NCBI GenBank assembly: GCA_045579665.1
Contig: JAZNMO010000003.1
Coordinates: 1-11,413 of the forward strand
DNA from: COE1 sp045579665
GTDB lineage: Bacteria; Bacillota; Clostridia; Lachnospirales; Lachnospiraceae
Direction: 5' to 3'
Length of the DNA stretch: 11,413 bases
How positions within the stretch are numbered: the first letter of the stretch is position 1; every line of letters starts with the position of its first letter. The position numbers and the translations under genes are program-made. The notes below the pieces were generated by a model. It was not told the DNA's origin, did no database searches, and saw nothing but the letters and a program-made list of their open reading frames with translations. Shown here one piece after another: positions 1 to 9,300 of the stretch.

Positions 1-330
1 ACTTACTGGATTGCCCTGTACATAACAGTATCGGTTAAGGCTCTGGCTGTTGTCAAGGCTTCCGCTTAAAATATCCTGATTGATGAAGCGCTTAATCTCA
101 GGGTTATAGTAACGCTGACGCATGTAGTAGAGACCGTTGTCTTCTGTGCTGACACCATATCGTCCGTTATAGAGGAAGCGTGTCAGGCTTGTGTCACCGC
201 TTAGAAGCTCGCCATACGTTCCATAAGTGTAGGTTTCTACCACTCTACCTTCGCTGTCGGTCAGCTTGGTGGTGCTTCCTAAGTGGTTGTAGTGATGATA
301 TAGGACGATACTGCCCTTCTTCTCACTGAT
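1..330 (-). other. Rhs-associated core, C-terminal end of the YD cocoon
   Basis: Minus-strand translation gives the strongly conserved Rhs core. It starts with YHHYNHLGSTTKLTDSEGRV (241-300), continues with TYTYGTYGELLSG and RFLYNGRYGVSTEDNGLYYM (124-183), then RQRYYNPEIKRFINQD, and ends SLNRYCYVQGNPVS at position 1. These match family hallmarks: a variant of the H-x-D/N-x-LGS motif, LxxxRYYxPxxGRFxxxDP, and LNxYxYVxxNPVx. In the family the next residues are normally a D-P-x-G type motif, after which the sequence switches abruptly to a variable effector domain. The window stops a few residues before that switch. Here the usual aspartate-proline after RFINQD reads D-I, a mild departure. Family assignment is very secure; the nature of the payload cannot be judged. 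Confidence 0.95.
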
Positions 331-3300
331 TAAGCCGTTACCATACAGGTAAATTGTTTCTGTACCTGTGGTAAGTGTTACTTTATCGGAGTCTGTTTCC
401 CCATCCACAACCTTATCATAGCGTGTTACTGTCAATACCCTACTCAATGATGACGATACGGTATCTGTTACATACTCTTCCCTGTAGGTTTCTGTTTCGC
501 TACTGATACGGTTATTCTCCGCATCGTAGGTGTAAGTGATACCGCCTGCGCTGACAAGTCGGTTACGACAGTCATAGACAAGGTCGCTCATCACACCGTT
601 TACAGGGCCGTAGGTCATGTTTCCGTCGGCGTCGTATTTGAGAGACTCACCGTTATAAGTAAGTAGACGATTGTCCGCATCGTAGGTCATCTTTGCGCTG
701 ATTAGCTTACTGATACCTTCCTTGGTGTCAGTCGTCTCTGTTCCTTCTACTTCTGTTATGTTTCCATAGCCGTCATAAGTATAGGTGTAATGGTTTATGA
801 CCTCTTCGCCTTTGACATCCTTTATCTCTGTTAACTGTCCTGCCGCATTATAGGTGCAGAGTTCTGTCGTACCGTTTGGACGTGTTGTCTTGGTGAGGTT
901 ACCGTTAGGGTCATACTCATAGCTTGTTACCTTACCGTCTGCATCAACTGTTGTCTTTAACCAGCCGTTCTTGTAGTAGGTGTAGCGTACAATCTCGCCA
1001 CCAGGGTAAGTTAAGGATATCAGGTTTCCAAGTTCATCATAGGAATATTTAACTGTATTACCCTTATAGTCTGTGTACTCTGTCACACGGTTGAGTTCGT
1101 CATAGGTTCGGCTGATGGTTCCATTATCATCTGTGACAGTCAGCACGTTTCCATTGTTGTCATAGGTGTAGCTTGTTTTTCCAAGCTCATCTGTCATAGA
1201 TGTTACTCTACCAATGACATCATAGGTATACTTGGTCTTCTGACCGCGGGCGTTCTCAAGCTCAGAGAGAAGTCCTTGTTCATTGTAAGTATAGCTGTGA
1301 CGGCTTCCGAGAGAACTTACCTCTGTCAGCATTCTTCCCATCTCATCATAAGTATAGGTTGTTACTCCACCGTTAGCATCCGTTACTGACTTCACGTTAC
1401 CGCTTGCGTCATAGACTGCCGATGTCACGCCTGAGAGCGGGTCTGTTACCTTGGTAAGACGTCCAAGACTGTCATACTCATAACTTATCTCCCTGTCACT
1501 CTGACCATTTAGCTGCTCTACTGCCTTTAAGAGGTTGCCCATCTTGTCATAGCTGTAGGTTGTTTTCAGTCCTAATGCGTCTGTGGTAGATGTCGTTCTT
1601 CCCATCGCATCATAGGTGCTTGTAGCAGTTACATTGCCCTTGGCATCCTTTACGCTTACCACGTTGCCAAGAGCATCGTACTGTACATATGTGGTATTGC
1701 CAAGTTCATCTGTCGTACTGCTTACCCTGCCAAGCTTATCGTAGGTGTAGCTTACACTGTACTCCTCACCGTTCTTATCTACCATATATGCTCTGGTCAT
1801 GCGGTTTGCTGCATCATATTCCATGTATACGGTTACACCTGCCGTATTGGTCTTACTAATGCAGTTACTATTAGCATCGTATGTGTATGTGGTGCTGTTG
1901 CCGTTGGCGTCAGTCTCCTTAATCAAACGTCCTGCTGCATCATAATCATAAGTAAGTGTATGTCCAAGTGCATTGCTTACCTTGGTCACGTTGCTCATAT
2001 CGTCATACTCATAGGATGTGGTGTGACCATCCGTATCTTTGATTGATACTACTTCCCATGATTCATTATAAGTATAAAGCATATCGCTTCCGTCAGGGTA
2101 AGTTGCTTTATAAAGGTTACCATTTGGATAATACTCATAGCTGATAGTCTTACCCTGTGCATCCGTTTCTTTGATTTTGCGATTCATCAAATCATAAGCA
2201 TAAGTAAAGACTGTTCCATCTGCCATTGTTTCCTTAATGACATTTCCTTCTGTGTCATACTCGTAGCTAACTTGTGTTCCATCTGCATAAAGTATCTTGG
2301 TTTGGTTGCCCTTGACATCATACTGGTATCGGGTTGCTGTTCCATCTGCATATGTTACAGCTGTCTGGCGACCAGCTGCATCATAGCTATACTTCGTGGT
2401 ATGACCTGCTGCATCGGTTGATGAGGTCATGTTTCCATTGCAGTCGTAGGTATAAGATGTCTTATTGCCAAGACTGTCTGTCGTTGTCAGTGTACGGCCT
2501 GCTGCATCATAGGTATATGCAGTGACATTACCAAGTGCATCTGTGGTCTTAACCAGATTGCCCATACCATCGTATTCTGACTTGGTGATGTTACCAAGAT
2601 AGTCTGTCACCTCGGTAATCATACCGTTCTTATACGTATAGCTGATACTTCCTACTCCGGCAGTCGTCATCTTCGCTAATTGTCCGTCTTCATTATACGA
2701 ATACAGGGTTACATTGCCGTTGAAATCCTTTGCTGATGCCATCTGGTTCTTAGAATTATAAGTATAGCTTGCCGTCTTTCCATCTGCACCGGTAATGGAT
2801 GTCATGTTACCGTTCTTGTCATAAGCTAATTTCGTCTTACTGTTAACTGTATCCGTAAGCTCCAGCATGTTGCCATCTGTGTCATATTCTTTAAAAATAC
2901 AATTACCATAGTTATCCTTCTCACAAATCACATTTCCCTTCGAGTCATATGCATACTCTAACGTACTACCGTTTGCATTGACAGTTTTTGTAATTCTGCC
3001 GTTTCCATCTACGATAACCTGCTTTGTCGTTCCATCCACATCTGTGATGGTTACTGTCATACCGTCATCCTGCTTTGTATACGCAAGCTTCATCAAATTG
3101 CCAAATGCATCTGCCTGCTGAATCACTCTGCCTGACTCATCGTATACATTGGCTACGAAAGTTCCCTGCGCATTAGTCTCTGATATGATTCGATGCTTCT
3201 CATCATAGGTATAGCTTATGACATCACCTGTCGGTGCTGTATAGGCTATCATACGCTTCTGCTCATCGTAGGTAAATGCACACGCTCTGCCATAATCATC

Positions 3301-6300
3301 TGTGATGGTTGCAAGCATTCCCTCTGCATTGTAGTTCAGATATATCTTCTTACCTGAAATCGTCTCTGTGATGGTAGTCTTACCGCTTGCATGAGAGAAA
3401 GTAATCTCTTTTCCTTCTCTATCCTTAATCGCAGTAAGCTTTCCTGCACTATTGAAGCGATACTCTACTCCTGTTGAGTATGTCATGGTGTAGCTTCCGT
3501 CTGTATTTCTTACAAGACTGCAGCCCTGTAATGCCGCACCAAAGCATATATACTCTCCATAAGAGTATTTTTTCCCTTCACTCAGTATCGTTTTAGTTCC
3601 AGCTGCAGAACCATATAAGCTCATCTCCAAAGCATTCTTATTGACAAAGCTTACATATTCTCCCGGTGAAAGATAAAACTCTACGATGCCATTCTTCTGC
3701 TTCAAGCACATCTCATAATCATGATACCAGCCATAGCCAAGCTCTCCACAGTTCTCAGTCATACCTGACGCATATCTCATATCCAATGCCAGCTCAGATG
3801 CTCCATTGATAGAGAATGCTGTCATCTCATCTACAAAGTATCCGCTTGTCATATCAATCGGATCACCAAACAAGCTCGGCACATATACCTGTCCCCAGTA
3901 AAATCTAGTGATATGACTGTTTATCGGTGCCAGACTAACCTTTACTCCTAAATTCTCCCCTTCCAGTATCGTTATCAGAGAATCGCATAGCTTATAATAG
4001 TGTTCTTCTGGTTTTCCTTCTGCACTGAAGGTTGTGCAAAACGTTCCATAATAAACATCTCCCGGATTCAAAGTTGCAAACGTTAGCTTCTGTCCCTCAT
4101 GCACTACAACCGACTGGCTAACCTGACTTGGGTCTTCGATTAATATCTCATCTGACTTTTCTGTATACTGCTCTCCTGTAAATACATCTGTAATCGTATA
4201 CTCATATATAGGCTCTGTATAAGCACCTATCGATGTCGAGAAGTTATAAATCGGTCTATAAGACTCATTCACAACAGCGAATTGTATATAATACTTCTCT
4301 CCTATATATGCTGCCTGCTCTGGCATTACATAAATATGAATCCCTTCACCTGTTAAAACCGTGAACTCTTCTTCTGTCTCAAACATTGCTGATACTTTTG
4401 TATCAAATGGCATCAAAGTACCTTCGAAATCAGCCGAAAGTTTATAACTTCCACTCTTATCTCCCTTGATAATCCAAGAAACACTCTTGCATTCCTGACC
4501 ACGAATATCTCCCATTTCCTGAATCAGATTCTGACCATTCTCTGTCTTTGCAAGCGATAAACCATTCGGTAAATTCAATGTCGCAACAGAATCTTCAATC
4601 ACATATTCACTATCTGCCGCATTTAAAATACCCAACTCTACTTCATACATATCTTTCAGCCATGATATGGATTGTGTGGTTGATACATATGCCAAAATCG
4701 GTGTTACCTCTTCTCCTTCTTCATCCTCTATCTCAACATCACGTATAAAAAGAGAAGTGTTGCCAGATCCACCAGAGCTTGAACCACCATCACCGCCGCC
4801 ACCGCCTACGCGTGTCCAGCCGCTTCCACATATATATTCAATTTCTCGCGGTATTGGCTCTTGCTTTAAAGTTAACAGCACATTAAAAACGAATCTGTGA
4901 TAATTTGCAGGGTCTGAGAAGTCCACGCCTGCTTCTACCATTTCCTCTAAAGTCATTCGACGAACGGTCAACTTACCAACGATTAGTTCGTCCTTGACCA
5001 AGGTTAATGTATACTCTTTCTCTTCGTATTCACTTATCGTAATACTGATATCATCCGGCAAATAATCATTCGCATATGCTGCTACTGTATAAGCACCTAC
5101 CTCTGCTGCAATGCTTACATATCCATTACTATCCGCCTTCAGTGACAAACTCTCTGTGTCATTTAGCTTCACATATACCAATGCATGAGGTATTGCATTG
5201 CCTAATTCATCTACTACTCTTACTGTAGAGATTCCCTTACCAGTCTTCTCATAGATACGTACTGTAGTTACTGCCTGCTGTGAATTACCTGCGGCATCAC
5301 TTACCTTAAGAATCACTGTATAGGTTCCCGGTTCATCGTATGTATACACAGGCTGTGCTCCGTTTATCACGTCACCATTTCCCATGTTCCACTCATACTT
5401 GGTAATTCGTACATTATCGGTGCAGCCCATTCCATCTAAGGCAAGCTCCATACCAACCAATCCTACCAGATTCTCCGGTAATACCGCTGTCGGTGCCACT
5501 ACATCTGTATCATCAGTATATGCTTCTACTTCATCAGACCACGATACATTACCGCACTGATCATATGCTGCTACCTTATATCTGTACAACACATCTGCTT
5601 CTACCTTTGTATCAGTATAGGCAAGTACATCATCTCTTACTATCAGCTCGTAAGATGATTCTCCTACTTTTCTTCGATGGATTTCATAATACCCTATATC
5701 TGTATCCTGCGTTTCCTCTATCTGTAGCTTAATTTCAAAATGTCCTGTTTCGGCTGTCAGTTTTGGTGCTATCGGTGCGGTATTATCTAGCCTGTAAGTT
5801 ACCTCATAGCTCTCACTTACATTTCCTGCATAATCTCTTGCTGTTGCACGAAGAATATATTCTCCCTCTTCCAAAGCCTTTGCATCCCATGTAATCTCAG
5901 CCAGATAGCTTCGGTCATTAACAGTAAGCTCTGTAATCGGTGTCCATATTTCCTCCTCGCTACTCTTTGCACGGTACGCCAGTGTTATGCCAGATAACTG
6001 TGCGTTATCCATTGCCAACACCTGAATCTTTGACTTACTGCCTACAGCTCCTCCGTCAGCCGGTGACATACCCGTAATAACTGGCGCTTCCTTATCCTCT
6101 ACTACAGTTGCATATATTTCATCAGAGCATGCGCCCTCATTTCCTGCGATATCAATAGCGGATACCTTATAAATATAGGTGCCGTCTATCGATACTGTTG
6201 TATCATAGTAATTCTTTGTCTGACAGAAGTTCTCTACAATCGTAAAGATACTATTCTCAGCATCTGCACGATATATCCTGTATGCCTGAATATCCTGCTC

Positions 6301-9300
6301 TGCACTACTATTCCAGTTCAAGCCTACATATCCGTCCACTCCTGTAGCCGTCAGATTCTCTACCTTTGCAGGTGCTGTTCGGTCGATATGATATTCTACG
6401 ACGATGTCTGTTCCGTCTGAAAGCAGTGCATTCTTATTACCTGCTATATCATATACTTCGAACTTCACATAGACCGTTCCCTCATTCATGCTGCTAATAT
6501 CAAAATCATAGCTGATGGTAGTATCGGATGTCTGCTTATTTGCCTCAACTGTTGCCAGCTCCTCAAAGGTTTCTTTATCCAGCGAATAGCTGAAGACTGC
6601 CTTGCTAATCGCATTATTATCCTTGGCTGTTACCTGTAATGCCAAGGTATCCTTATAGTTAGATGCGATCGGATAAACCGCCTCTATCGTCGGTGCTACC
6701 GTATCTTTAGTCGTTACGATAGTCAATATATCCGATGCTTCTCCTCTGTTACCTAAGTTATCATAGCCTACTACTTGGAAGCTGTACTCTGTATTTGGCT
6801 GTAAGCCACTGACATTGTAGCCAAGCACATTAGATACAGTTCCTATCTTTACATAGTTCTCATCTACTAACTGCTCTACCTGGAAGTATGAGAAATCACT
6901 CTCTGATACATCATTCCAGTGAATCTGAACACCTGTAGAATAAACGACTTGATTGGTAATCTCTATCTTAGAAATACCTGTGTTATCCACCTCATAACGT
7001 CTAGTAAACTCGTTGTTGCTTACATTACCACTGGTATCTGTCGCTGTTGCTTTAAGGATATAGATACCATCCTCAAGCACTGAGGTATCCCACTGATAGC
7101 TTGCTTGATTTTTCTTTGCTAATACGGTAGTTAATGTTGTCCATTCCTCTGCGTCTTCCTGCTTATAGTACAAGCTGACTGCTGCAACATCTCTGTTATC
7201 AGAAGCTGATACGGTTATCTGGGTAGTCTGACTGATACGTCCTGCCTTTGGTGTGATATTCTCCACTGTTGGTGGTTCGCAGTCTTCACCTATCTCAACT
7301 ATAACAGGCTCCGAATAATCACTTTCATTATTAAACTTATCTCCTACGATAAGTACATAAGTGTACGTTTTGTCTTCTTCTACCTGATTGTCCGTATAAC
7401 TTGTCTGATACTGACCGCTTAATCTCGTTAATAAAGTATACTGTGTCTCTCCTTCTGCTTTACGATATACCTTATAATAGGTACAATCTGCACTTGCAGA
7501 AGCATCCCATGACAGCTTAGCAGTTCCATCTACCGTAGTTCCTACGATTGTCTCAGGAAGCTTTGGTGCTTCCCTGTCGATATGATATACCACTTCCTTC
7601 ACATCTGTATTTCCATCCGCATCATACAGGGTGTATCGAACTGTATAGTCATTTTCACCACTTAGCTTACTGATATTCCAGCTATAGCTTACATAGAAGG
7701 TTGATGAATCCCATCTCTTTTGCTCTAACATACCTGATGTTAACGCAGTCCATTCTCCATCCTCTTCTTTGTACTCTATCTTTACTTTATTACCTGTAGC
7801 ATTACCTACATTCTTAAAGCGAACTGTAAGCGTCACACTGCTTCCACCTATCTCACTGTAATCAACAGGTGATACATATGTGATAGCTGGCATTGCTACA
7901 ACTGCCTCTACAGTACTACTCTGCTCTGAAACATTTCCCGAAGCATCATTTGCTACAACATAGTAGCGGTATGACTGATTCTTCTCTAAACCACTATCTT
8001 TATATTGTGTAGTCGTTACATTGGTTGCCAGTTCCTCGCCATTTCGATAAATCGTATAACCAGATACCTTTACATTATCGGTAGCTGCATTCCATGTCAG
8101 GGTAATAGATGAACCTGTACGTGTATATACAGCCAAATCCTTAGGTGCCGTTGGTGCTTCTACATCTACCTGCGTTGTAGCAACTGTCTCTGGTGACGTT
8201 TCTGCAAGATTTCTATAGGTATCAAAGGCATATACTGTGTAAGTATATTTTCTACCAGGAAGTAATCCTGTATCCGTATAGGAGATCTTACTCGTTACAC
8301 CTACTCTGATTCCATCTCTATAAATCTCATAGCCTAAGATTCCCGATTCGTCCTCAGACTCTCCAAAGGTCAGCTCAACTGTCGTAACAGTTGTCGCTAC
8401 TACATCGATATAGCTTACTGCCTTTGGTGCTACCTCATCTTCTACATCGTATACTACCTCATTTGCAATGTTCTCTACACCATTCTTGAAGTAATAGCTT
8501 TCCTCATTTCTCTTCAATACCAAACGATTAAATCTGGTTGTACCCGCCTGATAATTGAAGCCAATATTTTGAATGATATTTCTGCCTGATGTTGTCATCT
8601 TCTTTGACAGAATCGTTGTGTGATTCTCGGTTGCTACAAAGTTCACATAGGAATTTTGTGTAAAGTGTCCCTTTAGCTCCAAGATACCATCCGTCAATAA
8701 GTCTTTATGATTTACAGATGAACTAATGGTAAAGTCACCGCCTACCAACAAATATCCTGCGGCATCCTGCATCAGCAGGCGTCCTTTGTTGATTACTGAC
8801 ATATTATTGGTACAGGTTATCTTCGCATTCTGTACATCCAGTGTTCCGTCTACTGTGATACTTCCGCTCTTGATTTCATAACCTGCTGTATGCAGTGCAA
8901 CTGCATTTCCATTCTCGCCAACGTAAAGTCCTCCCACTGTCAAATCTGATGACAAAGTGCTCTCCTTTATCAAACAGATGCTTCCACTCCAAGTACCATT
9001 TGTAATCTGGCTATCTGAGTTTATCTTCAGGTATCCCGTACCTGTGACAGTTCCTTTTTCGTCGGTAATTGTTCCGCTAACAGTTACCTTACTGCTTACG
9101 ATTAACTTTTTCTCATTTCTATTAATAACATTACTTACAGTGCTGGTTGCACTGTCCAACCATGTCTGTGTCTGACTTCCCTTGAATATAATCGTATGGT
9201 TACCTGTTGCCTGATAGCCATTGTCTCCTGTCTGTAAGAAATCACCATATATCTCCAAGGTTCCTGCTGTAATATTTCCTGTGAAGCTTTCATTGGTATC

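Noticed and set aside
2334..2525. Plus-strand open frame of 63 codons inside the YD repeats
   Set aside because: Antisense to regular YD units; its His/Leu/Tyr-rich composition follows from the repeat on the other strand.
500..3300. Dense short direct repeats resembling a repeat array at DNA level
   Set aside because: They are imperfect 63-bp coding repeats in one frame (YD units) without constant repeats and unique spacers, so not a CRISPR array.
4789..4806. Short run of acc/gcc triplets as a microsatellite or regulatory site
   Set aside because: It encodes glycines of the in-frame hinge and lies in the middle of the coding sequence.
4667..4900. Short plus-strand open frame with a proline-rich stretch
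   Set aside because: It is antisense to the Gly/Ser hinge; the prolines are the reverse reading of glycine codons. No start context or family match, and the minus frame is continuously coding here.
5493..5732. Plus-strand open frame of 79 codons
   Set aside because: Lies antisense to the last FN3 domain, with a composition typical of a shadow frame.
8957..9175. Plus-strand open frame that looks hydrophobic enough for a small membrane protein
   Set aside because: The hydrophobicity arises from antisense reading of Thr/Ser/Asn/Lys codons of the minus-strand protein; no ribosome site or independent gene context.
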